Source of the DNA: Micrasema longulum
Lineage: Eukaryota; Arthropoda; Insecta; Trichoptera; Brachycentridae
Direction of reading: 5' to 3'
DNA: 64,000 nucleotides
Assembly: GCA_022494885.1 (NCBI GenBank)
Contig: JAGVSM010002739.1
Span: forward strand, 372,001 to 436,000
Below, in pieces: positions 42,775 through 54,863 of the stretch. Positions within the stretch are counted from its first letter, which is position 1; the number at the start of each line of letters is the position of its first letter. The notes under the pieces are model-generated. The model did no database searches, was not told where the DNA came from, and saw nothing but the letters and a program-made list of their open reading frames with translations. The position numbers were made by a program, and so were the translations under genes.

Positions 42775-45055
42775 TCGTTCCATTTATGAAAAATAGAACA
42801 CGTTAAAAACGTAATTACAAATTTAATTATTGTAAATTTGTTCCGAGTAGGGAAGTTGTTGATGCTGATAGAAAAATAAAAACAAATTCATTGTGAAAAT
42901 TTCAGAAAATATTTGGCAGTGATAAGGAAAATAGCACTGTTCAATTATTATTGTAAACAGCTTTGAATGATTAAAACGCGTTAATTTGAAGTAAGCAAAC
43001 TCATTCCTGTACGTATACCACACACTTTCATGAAGCCGTTAAGGGTCTCATTGTCATTTTTGCTAGTTTTTTTAGATGAAAGGTAGATAAAGTACAAGAT
43101 GCAATATTTTGTGAGGCCGGTAAGAGTTTGACTTGTCTATTCAAAGCATGTTATACTAGTTACTGATGGATATTTTTTTTTTATAAGTACACAAAGTAAT
43201 TATTAGGAAAAAACGCAGATAATGATATAAAAACGAATTAAATCTTAAGTGAATAATTGAATTACCCCATTTTCAAAAAAGGGAACCAATTGACATATAT
43301 CATGAAAAAATAAGGCTTATTATGATTTGCATGAGGAAATAAAACATTTTCCTCAACAGAGTTCATTTTTACTATACCTATGATTTCCGTAAGTATTTGG
43401 TGGTTTGTGTAAGAGTATGAACATTTTTGAATAATCAGCATTCAATAAACGTAATCAATTTGAGAACGTGAGAAAGTACACATTAACATGCATGTGTAGT
43501 ATAAATATCTACGTATGCATACAGTACACGTATGTTAGTTGAAATTAAATGTTTTGTAATTACGGGCCACATTGAATGGATGTATTTGAGCCTTCATTAC
43601 GGATTCCTCCGGCCAAAAGGTTTTGTGGATTTAGATTGACATAATAAACATAAAATACAGAACTTTCTACGGCAAAGTTGCATATACAATTATATTAACT
43701 TGATTTAATTTACCACTCACGCTTCTCAATTTCTCTTGTGTTTAAAATGTTAATTTCGATTACAATAACACATCTAATTTAAATTAAAATGTGGCCAATA
43801 CAAGTTGTTTCACACATTAATATAAAGATGAATGAATCCAGAGGCGTGCAAAAATAATAGAAATGAACTATTTGGAACTTTCATTAAACGATAATTTCTT
43901 TTTTTTCTCGTAACTTCATCAATCTCTTCAAACTATATTTTCTCATTATGTAATTCTTTATTTTACCGATCCGCATTCACTGATCTTTTCGGTTAATTAC
44001 TTACGTGCTTACGTGCTTTGCTGGTTTTACTTTTTGCGCTTCATCTCACTTCTACTTGAATATCTCTTATTTTAACTATGCGACATTTAAGTTACGGGTA
44101 TTCCGACATCTCAACAGAGAATTTATTAACAGTAATTTGGATACACTAAAAATATTGCTTAAGTTATGAAGTTCATATAACCAAACGCATACTTGACCCC
44201 AAGCCTAAGTACTTTTTAAATATAAATTTTAAATCAGCATGATGGTGTTGCAAATTGTTTGATTTTTATTGGAATATTTTCTTTGTTGAGCGTGACAGAT
44301 TTTCTCATTTGCAAAAGGGTATCTAAGATTCGTTTATTTTAAATGCAAAATATATACAATCCCATTATGTGATGCGCATAGCTAATACACAAATATCTAA
44401 TGCATGTATTTGTACTATTTACTTCAATGGTACTTTCTAAATCGTGAGACCATAGTTTTTTAACGAGTATAAGCAATGTGCAATTTGGCTTTTTAATATA
44501 GTCCGATTATTCTTATCAACAGAAGCCCAAAGTTGTTGATCCCTAGCGAAGAAGCTGTAAAGTGATTGCACAACCGCGTGTTGTTTCAATGGCCAGAGAT
44601 TCGCTAAGATTTAGAACGGAAGCATGAATGAAAATAAAACACTTCAAAAGGCATCGCACGGTTATGTTGTTACCTCAGAGGTGTATCTACTTAATAAAGA
44701 GTTCTGATTCCTATCGGTGCCAAAGTTTCACTCACGATAATCGTGTAATATATCAATAAGCTTTATGTTGTTTATTTTGATTTGCGTGTTAAAAAAAGTA
44801 GACATTAGAAGTATTAAATTGAAAATAAATTGAAAGCAAATTGAAGATTTACATATTACCATAAAATTGTTATTTTTGTGATTGTCTTGTTCGTAAAAAT
44901 TTCATTTATACACAAGTACACAGTATATAAACATATTTAGACATTTGCGGAATATAAACAAATTATTGATACAAATGCTGTGCTCTATGCACCTTTATAA
45001 GCGGTTAATATATATCAACATGTGTTTTGGTAAGCATGAAAAAATTTATTTTAAA
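42775..45055. other. long AT-rich intergenic stretch
   Basis: About 2.3 kb without recognisable gene or repeat; the 66-codon minus-strand open frame at 42823 shows nothing known. Confidence 0.6.
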
Positions 45056-45058
45056 ATA

Positions 45059-45664
45059 TTTGTTAATTTATTTATTTGACACTTAATATACATATACAAT
45101 AAATATACATATAAGGGCGGGCATATTGCCTTAAGACAATTTCTTCCTACCTACCCAAACCGTTCAGTTTGAGAAAATTATAAATACATGGACATATTGA
45201 ATCTTACAATTTTATTCAAAAATTAAAAGCAAAGATTAACAAAAATAAATATACATATAAAAAAATAACACTATACTTTGAAGAGAGGAGAGGGGATGGG
45301 AAGGAAAGAAGAAGGATAAAGGAACAATTTAAATATTTAGATAGTGACATTTCAATCTTGACTTAAATGTAAATAAAGAAGGGGCGTCTCTAACAAAAGT
45401 GGGTAGATTATTCCACAATCGAGCGGCTGCTACTGTGAAAGAGGAGGCAAGAAAATTAGAGCGATGACATGGTATCAAAAGGGTTCTCTCGTTACTAGAA
45501 CGAAGAGATAGTCCGTGTTGTGAAAGAGGTTGGATGAGCTCTCTCAGATGAACAGGTGAAGTGGAATTATTTAAAATATTGTGAAGAGGTGATAGAATGT
45601 GAATGTTTCTTCTATGCCAGGCATAGAAAATACTATATGAGATAAGTAGGTAATAAATTCACTT
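45059..45664 (-). pseudogene. LINE polyprotein C-terminus and 3' tail
   Basis: An open minus-strand frame from about 45664 to TAA at 45329-45331. It reads FYAWHRRNIHILSPLHNIL, SPVHLRELIQPLSQHGLSLR, then SFTVAAARLWNNLPTFVRDA and PSLFTFKSRLKCHYLNI. SFTVAAxRLWNxLPxxxRDA is the standard C-terminal signature of CR1/Jockey-like LINE polyproteins. No stop interrupts these 112 codons. The 3' untranslated part runs to a (TTTA)n tail near 45060-45075. The 5' part is missing. Confidence 0.85.
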
Positions 45665-46430
45665 TAATAAACCTATATTTAACAAACTAAAAACCTGTTT
45701 AAAGTGTTCAATCAATTGTTCAAAAGTAAATTAACTGTGAAAATTTGTAATATTTGGTAGCGAATAAATGATTTCTGACAACAGAGTTAAGTACCTGATC
45801 TAACTCTTAATAGCGTGTATGAAGTAATGCCTTTCAACGATTTTTGATACGTAAACTATTTAAAAAGAATATAAAATGAAAAGTAAGAGAATGTGCTGGA
45901 TTTTGTAACGTGACAAAGCAGGTGATTAAACACAAGCCCGTTCTCTCTGTACTTATAAAGTCTATACAATTATTGTACAGCTTACCTGTACCTGTGTTAG
46001 TAGGTGGAATGGAGTAAGTATTATATTTGTATGGAGGTATGGAGCATGTCACGCTTCCGTTGGCTTACATTTCATTTCGTATTAATAGTTATATAATTGT
46101 GTCAATTATTACATTAGCTTTAATCGTTATATCAGACTATGGCTGTGCATATAATATGTAGGTTTTGGTAAAAAAAAAATTGAAAAGGGTCCATTGAGTT
46201 TTACCAGCATTTTTTAAACTATCACTTTTTTATCTATCATGAAATATTCATAAAGCAGTTAGTAATTGTAAAGTTTTAAAACAGGTGTCGTTGCGTAATT
46301 ATGACATTGAAATGGCAATATTTTTTTTTTTTGATAGGTCGATTTCACACTGGTGGTAAAATCCACACATTTATTTTGACTGTGTTGTTTTTTAGTATGT
46401 TTATTTAATTTAATTTGTACTCTCAGGTAA
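45665..46430. other. intergenic, nothing assigned
   Basis: A minus-strand open frame at 45834-46052 has no known domain. No repeat unit recognised. Confidence 0.45.
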
Positions 46431-46438
46431 ATATCCTG

Positions 46439-46505
46439 CAAAAAACGAGCCTTCGGCCTTATGGTGTACTTATATGTGCGTTTACCTGCCACTAAATAAA
46501 CAAAT
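46439..46505. repeat. short repeat shared with 25886-25945
   Basis: CGGCCTTATGGTGTACTTAT, GTGCGTTTACCTGCCACTAA and ATAAACAAA. See the other copy. Confidence 0.5.
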
Positions 46506-46835
46506 ATTTAAAAAAAATTATTAAGATATGATAACACGGTTTTTTTTTATGAGCCACTTTATTTATTAAATTTGAATATCCAATTAGTATCGGAAAAACC
46601 TTTTTCAGAGTTAATAACTTTAGGGAAGAAGATATAGTGTTTTGCCAAAACGAAATTTAATATTAAAAAAAAAAAGTTTAAAGGCTTTATTATAAGACAT
46701 CCAAATTTAATATAAGGAAGCTGGAAGCCACAAGTCTGGCCAAAGCAATTATTTTTATTCCGTATAATGTCAATAAATTCTTCCACAATTTAACAAAAGT
46801 CTTATAAAGACATAAATTTCAGCCTGAGCTGGTAT

Positions 46836-46928
46836 TTTGAACGGAATTGCGTGCGAAGAAATCGCTCTGTTAGCGTATATTTAGTACGCAAATACGCGTT
46901 AAACATGCGTTTTCAGAATACCACCCCT
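46836..46928. mobile_element. CpG-rich MITE, complete but worn
   Basis: Left end GCTGGTATTTTGAACGG, right end GCGTTTTCAGAATACCACCC. The inner part has TTAGTACGCAAATACGCG. It is the same design as 54343-54441. It abuts the Pogo relic at 46929. Confidence 0.75.
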
Positions 46929-47545
46929 GTGTGAAATATGGAATGTAGACGAAACTGGAATAACTGCTGTTCAAACACCACAACAAGTTTTAGCTCGAAG
47001 ACAAATGAAGCAGATTGGAGCCCTCACATCAGCAGAACGAGGTTGTTTTGTCACAATGGCATTTGCAGTTTCAGCGACTGGAAAATCGTTCCCGTCTAAT
47101 TTCATATTTCCTCGCGTTCACTTCAGAGAACGTTTCTTAAATAATGGTCCAGCAGGTTGTCATGGTGGTGCCAATTCCCAGGCTGGACAAACAGAGACAG
47201 GCTTTATGATTACATCCAGCATTTTTTTGTAACACAAAACCTACTAAAGAGCGACCGTTGTTTGTTAAATCGATAACCATGACTCTCACCTATCTATTAA
47301 AACTCTCGATTACTGTAACGATAATGGTGTAGTGGTTCTTTCATTTGCCCCGCGTAGTTTTCACTAACTTTAACCTTTGGACCGCAGTGTATACGGTCCA
47401 TTTAAGCGTTACGCGAATAACCCAAGCGATGTTGGATGAGGTCAAATCCTGGAAAAACTATGACGATATATGATATTCCCCATATCGTGAAAATTGCTTT
47501 GCCACTTGCTGCGACGCCGCAAAATGTTATGTCAGTGTTTTAAGT
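46929..47545 (+). pseudogene. Pogo/Tigger-like transposase relic
   Basis: A decayed DDE transposase of the Tc1-mariner superfamily, Pogo branch. From 46936 an open frame reads IWNVDETGITAVQTPQQVLA (the first catalytic D lies in VDET), MKQIGALTSAERGCFVTMAF, FPSNFIFPRVHFRERFLNNG and GPAGCHGGANSQAGQTETGF, ending at TAA near 47230. After a frameshift the second catalytic block DNHDSHLSIKTLDYCNDNGV lies at about 47272, then the damaged H*L*PLDRSVYGPFKRYAN (expected SHxLQPLDxxVFxPFK), and MTIYDIPHIVKIALPLAATP near 47455-47520. N-terminal DNA-binding helices are missing. No terminal repeats seen. Confidence 0.9.
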
Positions 47546-47549
47546 ATCT

Positions 47550-47925
47550 GGTATATACCCATTTAGTATTTAGAGTTTAATATTTTACGACGATTTGAGC
47601 TAATAAAATATCCATAACCTCAAGCTATAATAAAAAACGTACATTTGAAAAGTCTGGAAAACAGGGCGAAAACCTAAAAATCGCGAGGATCGCAGTTTCA
47701 ATGAGAATGGAAATAATGTACCGCAAGTGTTTAAACTATGTGATATTCATAACTGACTACTGACCTCTTCAACATCTCTAGAATACTAATGAGAAAAACT
47801 GAATTCTTTTGAAGACATCTACCTATATAGATACATTTATTATTATGTACACACGTACATAAATGTACAAAGTTCCGCTATTGTTTCCTTCTAGAAGAAT
47901 ACGTTTGTTGTATTACAGAATATTA
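47550..47925. other. intergenic, nothing assigned
   Basis: Nothing recognisable beyond AT-rich sequence. Confidence 0.45.
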
Positions 47926-48010
47926 CCTCACGCACGGAGGTTCCGGGTTCGATTCTTGGTGGAATCCATCACTGTAATTGGACCTTTTAGTTTGCTTCTG
48001 TTGCGTCTTG
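47926..48010 (+). mobile_element. SINE family 1, internal fragment
   Basis: CCTCACGCACGGAGGTTCCG GGTTCGATTCTTGG carries the B box, followed by CATCACTGTAATTGGACC from the family's 3' part. The middle is deleted and the A box is missing. A 101-codon open frame at 47863-48168 runs through it and is incidental. Confidence 0.65.
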
Positions 48011-48014
48011 TACC

Positions 48015-50350
48015 AGCATTACAAAAGGAAAAAGATTTGTTCAGGTCTGTCAATAATTTTTCGAATGAAAAAATTAATTTAAACTCAATTTTATCCGTAT
48101 CGATAAATATTACCTCTATGGTGTCGATTGCTTATATTTTACAGACAAACGAAACGAAAACTTTATAACCTGAAAGTAGTTTTATTCTGGGATTGATTTG
48201 ATTTGATTATATCAAAAAGCATTCGCAAATCTCTTACCTTTCTTACTTCGTATTGTAATCTAGGGCAAAATAATTTATCCCATCAATTGTTTTCATTATC
48301 AAGGATCAATGCCTTGTGACGATCAGATTTGGTTAGCATATTTTAAACTATCATAGGCCACAGAATAAATCGAGATATAATATAATTACGATTCTAGAAT
48401 ACGAAGGTTTTCACATACTTGTAGCTATTTTTAGAAAAGCGTAGCTGTAAATAAAAAAAAAAACAAATCCTTATTTAGTTTCTAGTGAATGTTTAGCAGG
48501 AAGCTCTTCCGCAACATTATTAATTTGCATAAAATACGTTCGTCTAATTTAAAATATGCTGTTGATAAAATCCGGAACGAAATATTATTGGATTTCTTAT
48601 TACATTTGCGCAGTTTAAACGAAAAGTTACGCCAATTCAACAAAACTACACTAATGCAATGTATTAAGTTATGGTAATAATCTAATTTTTAATTGAGCAT
48701 TTTAAAGATACGTAAACATTTCAATGAAGGAAGTTAGAATTGAAAAAATAATAATCGAGTAAAAATTTTGACCAAAAATAGCAACAAGGCAAACTAGCCA
48801 ACGCGTTTTAAAACGAAATCGTAGATTTGGTTGTTCCGACCAATATCTATTTGCCGGAAATTCTTTCTTTTAATTGCAGTATTTTGTAAAAGTGAAAAAA
48901 ATATATTATAAAAGCTATTAAAATTTTTAACCTGTTGCAATAATATTGGTAAAATTTTGAAACCTGTTTTTGTCAATGGGATATTTTAAGAATAAAATGT
49001 TATAACATATTCATTTTGATGTATTTACTAAGACAAATAGTATGAATTATGGCGCATAAGAGTTGTCCGCTGACAAAAATTCGGGAGGGACCTTGTGGTT
49101 ACCATAATATGGGTACTCCACCAGGAAACAGACATATCGCTGCTTAAATTTAAATGGGCCATTAATCGAAATGTGTTTTTTTTAGTAGAGCCCATCAAAG
49201 TTTTTAAGACAAGTTATTGTTTATTTTTTATTTTTATAATCTTTCTTTTTTTATATTTATGTTTTTTATATCATTAGGTGCGTTTTTTAAAGCAGTATCT
49301 GTCTAACTATGGACTTTTTATCGCCTATAAAACTCTGAAGTTTGCCACCAAAACGATAAATGCCAAAAGGGATGTTGTGCGATTTGTGTAATTTATAATG
49401 CAAAACCCATGGGAGTATGTTATTTACAGGAAAATATAACCGATTTAAATCTCATTTTTGCAATAAAACGAAATTTCAGGGTTCCCGATTTGTGGCAGTT
49501 TTGAATTGAACAATTAAAAAAAATATATATTACTTAAGCATGGAGACATATTTTTTTGTAAAAAAGAAGTTAGTAGAATAATTAGATTCAGTTTTAATTG
49601 AAGTGCTTGCTTAAAATTTCATTCTACTAAGTTCGGTACAAAGTCCTCGGAGAATATCCCTCGAATGCTGTATAATGAACTACCGACCAAAATGAATGAA
49701 AATAAAATGCGTAATTACAAGGCGTGGCTCTCAAGGACTTTTACCTTGATCTTTCCTTGGAAAATCTGAGTGAAAAATGTTTCTGAAAGCTTCTTCTTTT
49801 TGGTTTAGATCCGGCGACCAGTACGGGGGATTATAAAACTGTCCATACCATCGACATAATGTCACCAGAATCTTCTCGTTTTGCTATAGCGTACCGTCTA
49901 ACTTCTCAGCTCTGACCCTTAGTACTTTTATCTCTAACGTTCTGAGCCGTTATTTAGTTCTTTTTTGTTCTTACCGTATCTACCCGCGTTTCTATTGCAT
50001 ACACCGTGATTGGTCTGCCACACGTTTTGTACATCCAAATCTTGCATCCTATCTGCATGTGTTTTTCGTGCAATACGACATTTTTAAGGCATCCATATGA
50101 TTCCAGGGCTTTGCTCGTTTGTTCCTTCCCTCACTTTGGAGTTAAGGACGCTGTGGTTTGAGATTTTAAAACAAAAAAAGAGAATATTTTAACTTTGTGT
50201 TTTACCTACTAATACGTTCTCATCATCTGAAGTTCTTATTGCCACTATTTTTATTTTATTTTTGATTAAAACATAACATTAACACATTACAACAGAGATG
50301 AAGAACTGTCATGACATTCAATTGATTTATTTTAAATAATACATACATTA
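48015..50350. other. long AT-rich intergenic stretch
   Basis: About 2.3 kb. Near 49645-49740 a readable plus-strand stretch (SSENIPRMLYNELPTKMNEN) might be a LINE C-terminus remnant (family pattern: LYNxLPxxxK), but this is weak. Nothing else was recognised. Confidence 0.45.
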
Positions 50351-50370
50351 CCAACTAAAATTTAATTCAT

Positions 50371-50890
50371 TGGCATGTCATTGGCTGGTTATGGTGGCCA
50401 CTTTAAACACTGCGTAACATTCACCATTCTGCCTATATTTAAACGTCTAAATTCCTTTGATTCTTCCATCTGTTGACGTTTGTGAAGTTAAAGAGCCGAA
50501 ACATTTATTGTTGCGGGTGAGATTTATATGATTGAATCATTTCACTTACATACTAGGCAACGCTTGCAAATAATGTTTAATTTTTATACTTCTTCTTGGA
50601 CCAGGTGGATTGATCAAAAATGTTTTGAGTTTTTCCAAATTTTTGTCGACAAAGACTGGATTCAACCCCCTGGAAGCTGTTAATATTAACAAATTACAAC
50701 AGAGATAAATAAATAACACTGTGTAACGTGAATATTACATAGTGAGTGAAGTGGCCACTTAAACCAGCCAATGACAGGTCATAAGCCCTGTGGATTCCTA
50801 GACTTCTATATTCCCTTCTAAAAAAAGTTCTTTATCTCTGTTTAAATGTGTTTATATTAACAGCTCCCTAGGGGGTTGGACTAACTCTTT
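50371..50890. repeat. repeat family R, inverted pair
   Basis: A plus-oriented core (GGCATGTCATTGGCTGGTTA, GGTGGCCACTTTAAACACTG, TTGACGTTTGTGAAGTTAAA) at 50371-50580 is followed by the linker and then a minus-oriented core at 50715-50830 (GTGGCCACTTAAACCAGCCA, ATGACAGGTCATAAGCCCTG). The two cores face each other about 250 bases apart. The region ends with the CTCCCTAGGGGGTTGG block. Confidence 0.75.
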
Positions 50891-50924
50891 ATAAATATAT
50901 GTACAAATATATATATAAAGAGTT
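50883..50924. repeat. AT-rich palindrome
   Basis: AACTCTTTATAAATATATGT pairs with the following ATATATATAAAGAGTT. It begins at the right edge of the R copy. Confidence 0.6.
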
Positions 50925-51059
50925 ATTTCAAATTTTTGAAATAAAAGTATAAACATAATGGGTCTCAATTACACTATGAGAATAATTTTTATTGTAACAT
51001 AATAATATAATTTATGCTAAGCATTTGCTTTAGTGTATCAGTGTTATTATTGTACCTAC

Positions 51060-51140
51060 ATGTTGGTGAGGGTGAGTATATATATATACATATATTGTGT
51101 GAGGGTGTTTGTATATTGTATACGTGTATGTATGTGAGAG
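51060..51140. repeat. GT/TA-rich low-complexity tract
   Basis: Irregular TGTATG/TGTGAG/TATATA repeats. The minus-strand open frame at 51030-51254 is partly made of it. Confidence 0.7.
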
Positions 51141-51479
51141 TATTGCATGTATGTGACACAATGGTTGCATCGTCTGAGTAGCGTGTGATGTAAGCGACCT
51201 TATCTCCCTTAGATCAAGATTTACTACCTCCTCCATTCTTGAAAGCGTTTTCATATATTTATTTTTCTAATGTAAGAAAATTTTTTTGGCTAAAATACTG
51301 TTGTGATATATTTTTAGTTAAAAGTTTTTAGTTAAAAAAAAGGATATTATTAATGTCCTGAATTTAGTTGTAGTGACTCCTGGAAATGTAATTCTAATGT
51401 TGTGTACTTCGTAAACTACTTTGCATTAAATGATTTTTAAGAAAAAAAAAATACAATTAAAATACGGAAATTGCGTACC

Positions 51480-51900
51480 GAACTTGTCGAGAATTCTTTG
51501 AATTAAATACGTTAAGTCAGGGCAGTCGTGGTTTAAAGACAAACATGTCTCTTCCAAGGTCTGCTGATGCCCTAACTACGAGTATAAACGAATCGATGCA
51601 CGTAGTTGTAGGTACTACGCGTAAATCCGATATATTATGCACACCCGCGAATATCTGCGCTATTGTTGTACTTGTAACTCTTATGCTATTACGACTAAGA
51701 AACTTTGTTATAACATTCGCGGCGGAACTGGTTTTGCAATAAGAAATGTGCAAACAATTTGCAATCGAAAGCTTGACAACAGCCTTGTATTAAAAATAAG
51801 ACAAAAAACAGCAAATTCCTCCGGCGTTCGTGAATCTCGAGGCCGTCGCGTCGGCGTAGTACTAACCGAGAGTGCCATTCTATACTAACTTTAATGCCAC
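51480..51900. other. GC-richer island with several open frames
   Basis: Unlike the AT-rich flanks, this 420-base patch contains many CG dinucleotides (TACGCGTAAAT, ATTCGCGGCGG, CTCGAGGCCGTCGCGTCGGC) and four overlapping open frames of 65-83 codons on both strands. None has a motif I know. It may be a decayed foreign insertion, an old exon or a regulatory element. Confidence 0.4.
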
Positions 51901-51904
51901 TCAG

Positions 51905-54135
51905 TGCTAATGGAATGCGAACGGTTATAATTGTTTCCATTAAATGAAAAGGTAGTTATTAATTCCGCAATATTGATTTTTGATGGAATAATTATTATGC
52001 GGACGCTAATTATTTTAAAATGCCCGTTGAAGTATTATTAAAATACATACAATTAATTTTTAAAATGTTTAGCGTCGCTCGTCGCTAAAATGCACATGAA
52101 ATAAATTATAGTAAGAAAAACAGTACTTGGAGACGAGAAAAAAATTGTATTTTATCAGTTAGATTTTTTGTGATTATTTTAACAATTTACGCATGATTTG
52201 CATTTTTTTCTAGCAGAGTTTAAGAAAGGACTTTAAATAGCGAATTATTTTCATATATAAATTAGTATGCAAATAAATATTTCATATAAATACACGAACT
52301 GTTCAGAATCTAATTATTTGATATGATTATTTAATAGAATTATTTGAATTTAACAAAAACATTAAGAAATATTGATTATTCTTTTTTAAAATACTATAAA
52401 AAAATTTGACATACGCAAAGTAATCAAGTAAAACATGTCTCCATCGTGATTAATATTATACCTTATATTTTAACTTTACATTTATCTCTATGTTTGAAAA
52501 AACAATACCAAAAATAACATAAAATGTGTCGTTTCAATTTAATGTTTTTTTTTTCTAAAATGTCGACCGTGTTCAAGTCAAACGCCGACAAATTCAAAAA
52601 TCCACAATTCTGAAAACCGCAATTTATTTTTTTACATGTGTTTTAGTAAAATTATATACGTCTTTTACATATTCTGGAAAAATAATAAAAATAATCAATA
52701 GAGGTTTGCAGTTTCAACCCTTTCAGCAGAATGTATTTACGACCTTCGTTATTAGTTTAACACACATTTAATAGTAAAATTATTTTTTACAGAATTGTGG
52801 TTTAATAATGCCTTTGACCTAAACATTGTCGATATATAAAGGTATACACACAAAATATACGTACTTGGATATAAAGTACCTTTATTTTTCTCCGAGAGAC
52901 AACACTACATATTATTCATAAATGCATCATATTATATGTAATTGCGTAATAATATTATATAACTACGCAAGTCAGTTGATCGGAAGTCAGGTTTTATGCA
53001 AATATTGCACTCTAATGTAGTCATTGTTTTTTAAAAAAAAATGCTCAAAACTAAGCAATCTTACCCAACCTAGTAATTACCACTTACTAGTACAATATGA
53101 TGAGTAAAATAATTATGCAATATATTTTCATTTTATGTTATAAATTAAAATGAATTTTTAACTACAAATGCTCGAAAAAAATCCTAATTACACTTAATTA
53201 TACTAACCACAAAATGATAATTTTGAGTCAAAGAAAAAAGTTGAATTGTGCCACGAATTGTATTTCAACGAATATTTCGTTATTATGGAATTGAAATGGA
53301 ATTTTACAAAGAATTGTCAATTTCGAAAAATTATTATTTTAGGTAATTTAAACAGCTTTTTTATAAAATTAATTCCGATAAATTATAAAATAAATAAGAT
53401 AAGTAAATATTATTATAAAATTAAAAAGGAAGAAAATACCGACTTGTTCCAGGTTCTTATAATTTGATTGGATCGTGTAAAGGCGATGAGAGTTCTTTTT
53501 GCAAAATTTAATCGCACTCCTTTAAAATAACTATATTTATTTAGACACATTAAAATGGAAATAGATTTAAGGTTATTGTACTAACATTTTAGTAATACGC
53601 GATACCAAAGATAGTTTATTTGCAAACGCTCGCTCGGAAGAGTTGATATTGCAACCTATTTGTTGAAATAAAAGTACTTATATCTATAAAATACTCTTGC
53701 TAAGTGCCATTTTTTATTTTAGTAATGTAAAATTAATATTTTAGCCCAACGCCAAAGGTAGAATATTTGCAAACTTCGGATTCAAAGATCTTTTTCCTCT
53801 AAAACTTGATTTCTTATTTTAAATATGACACATTACAATAAATAAAATAAAAAATAACATAAAATCATTTACATACCGAAATGTAAATAATTCACTTTAA
53901 AAATTGGTAAATTGTATTAAGTGGGTGATGAAAGTATAATTGGCTGTATAAAAAGAATTTGTAATAACTTAAGAAATGTTTATATAAGTTACTGCAATCA
54001 TTTGGAAAATTAATAAAGAACGTGCGGTGTATTATATAGATATACCATTATTTAAAAAATTACTAAAATTATTTATGCTTTAAACATGTTTTTCTAATAC
54101 ACTACTACCAGAACCATCACATTATTTGCTAGAAT
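51905..54135. other. long AT-rich intergenic stretch
   Basis: Two loosely similar blocks, 53592-53640 (GATACCAAAGATAGTTTATT TGCAAACGC) and 53745-53790 (GCCAAAGGTAGAATATTTGC AAACTTCGG), suggest a decayed tandem duplication. A 73-codon open frame at 53246 shows nothing known. Confidence 0.5.
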
Positions 54136-54342
54136 AGATATGTAAAAAGGATAGAACGCCACATTTCTTCCAAAAAAATGCAGACATGCAAATTTTACAA
54201 CAAAACGTGTTACTAAAAAGTAAGGTTCAGAATTCTGGACGAATGTTTTCGATTCGATGACTACTCTCGGGCAAAAATCTCGAATAAGGAATTCTTGTGG
54301 AGATTTTCACGTACCATCTTTAAGGACCCAGGTTTGATTCCT

Positions 54343-54441
54343 GGGCTGGTATTCCGAACGCGTTTACAGCGCGCTATAATGCGTATTTAGTACGTAAAAA
54401 CGCGCTATACCGCGCTATAATTTCGTTTAGAATACCAGCCC
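54343..54441. mobile_element. CpG-rich MITE, copy 1 of tandem
   Basis: GGGCTGGTATTCCGAACGCG at the left and TTTCGTTTAGAATACCAGCC C at the right form the inverted ends. The interior has CAGCGCGCTATAATGCGTAT and TACGTAAAAACGCGCTATAC. CTGG occurs on each side. Confidence 0.8.
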
Positions 54442-54442
54442 T

Positions 54443-54560
54443 GGGCTGCTATTTCAAGCGCTCCCGCGGACGTAAAAAAAGCTGTATAGCGCGTATTTAC
54501 GTACAAAATAGGGCTATACAATCGTTTTCTACGGCCGCGAGAGCGTTCGGAATAGCACCT
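54443..54560. mobile_element. CpG-rich MITE, copy 2 of tandem
   Basis: Left end GGGCTGCTATTTCAAGCGCT, right end CCGCGAGAGCGTTCGGAATA GCACC. The interior has GCTGTATAGCGCGTATTTAC. It is closest to the palindrome at 37848-37969, so this is a different subfamily from copy 1. Confidence 0.8.
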
Positions 54561-54673
54561 CTGGCAGAGTGAAGGTGATATATTGATTTTAAACGTTGTT
54601 TGAACGGCAATACTTCATTGTTCCTGGACTGGCATCTGAAGCGTTAGATTGATCGCCTTAATTTCATGTTATT

Positions 54674-54840
54674 GGCAACCTTAGTAGTTTAATGGCTAAG
54701 AAACTTGACCCACGCACGGAAAGTTCCGGGTTCGATTCGCGGTGAGGGCACAAAAATTAAATGTGATATTTCTTAAGCCTAGATGTTTGGTTTTGTAATT
54801 TTACCACAGTAATTGGGCCTCCTATTGTGGTGCAAAATTA
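54674..54840 (+). mobile_element. tRNA-derived SINE, family 1
   Basis: GGCAACCTTAGTAGTTTAAT GGCTAAG (A box), GTTCCGGGTTCGATTCGCGG (B box), body GCACAAAAATTAAATGTGAT, then CACAGTAATTGGGCCTCCTA and the terminal TTGTGGTGCAAAATT. Full length at about 165 bases. Confidence 0.9.
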
Positions 54841-54863
54841 AATTTAAATAACGGTTTTTTTTT

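Larger units (their letters stand above)
54214..54640 (+). repeat. SINE-like repeat family 5, split by MITEs
   Basis: The left part (TTTCGATTCGATGACTACTC TCGGGCAAAAATCTC, then GGTTTGATTCCTGG) matches 31590-31695. The right part resumes at 54561 (CTGGCAGAGTGAAGGTGATA TATTGATTTTAAACG), matching 31694-31725. Two MITEs lie between them. The copy at 31570-31730 lacks the insertion and serves as the empty site. Confidence 0.6.

Noticed and set aside
47863..48168. 101-codon plus-strand open frame
   Set aside because: It includes a SINE B box in its middle and has no recognisable domain.
51530..51760. Small gene in the CG-richer island
   Set aside because: Open frames overlap on both strands with equal length, no motif and no exon structure.
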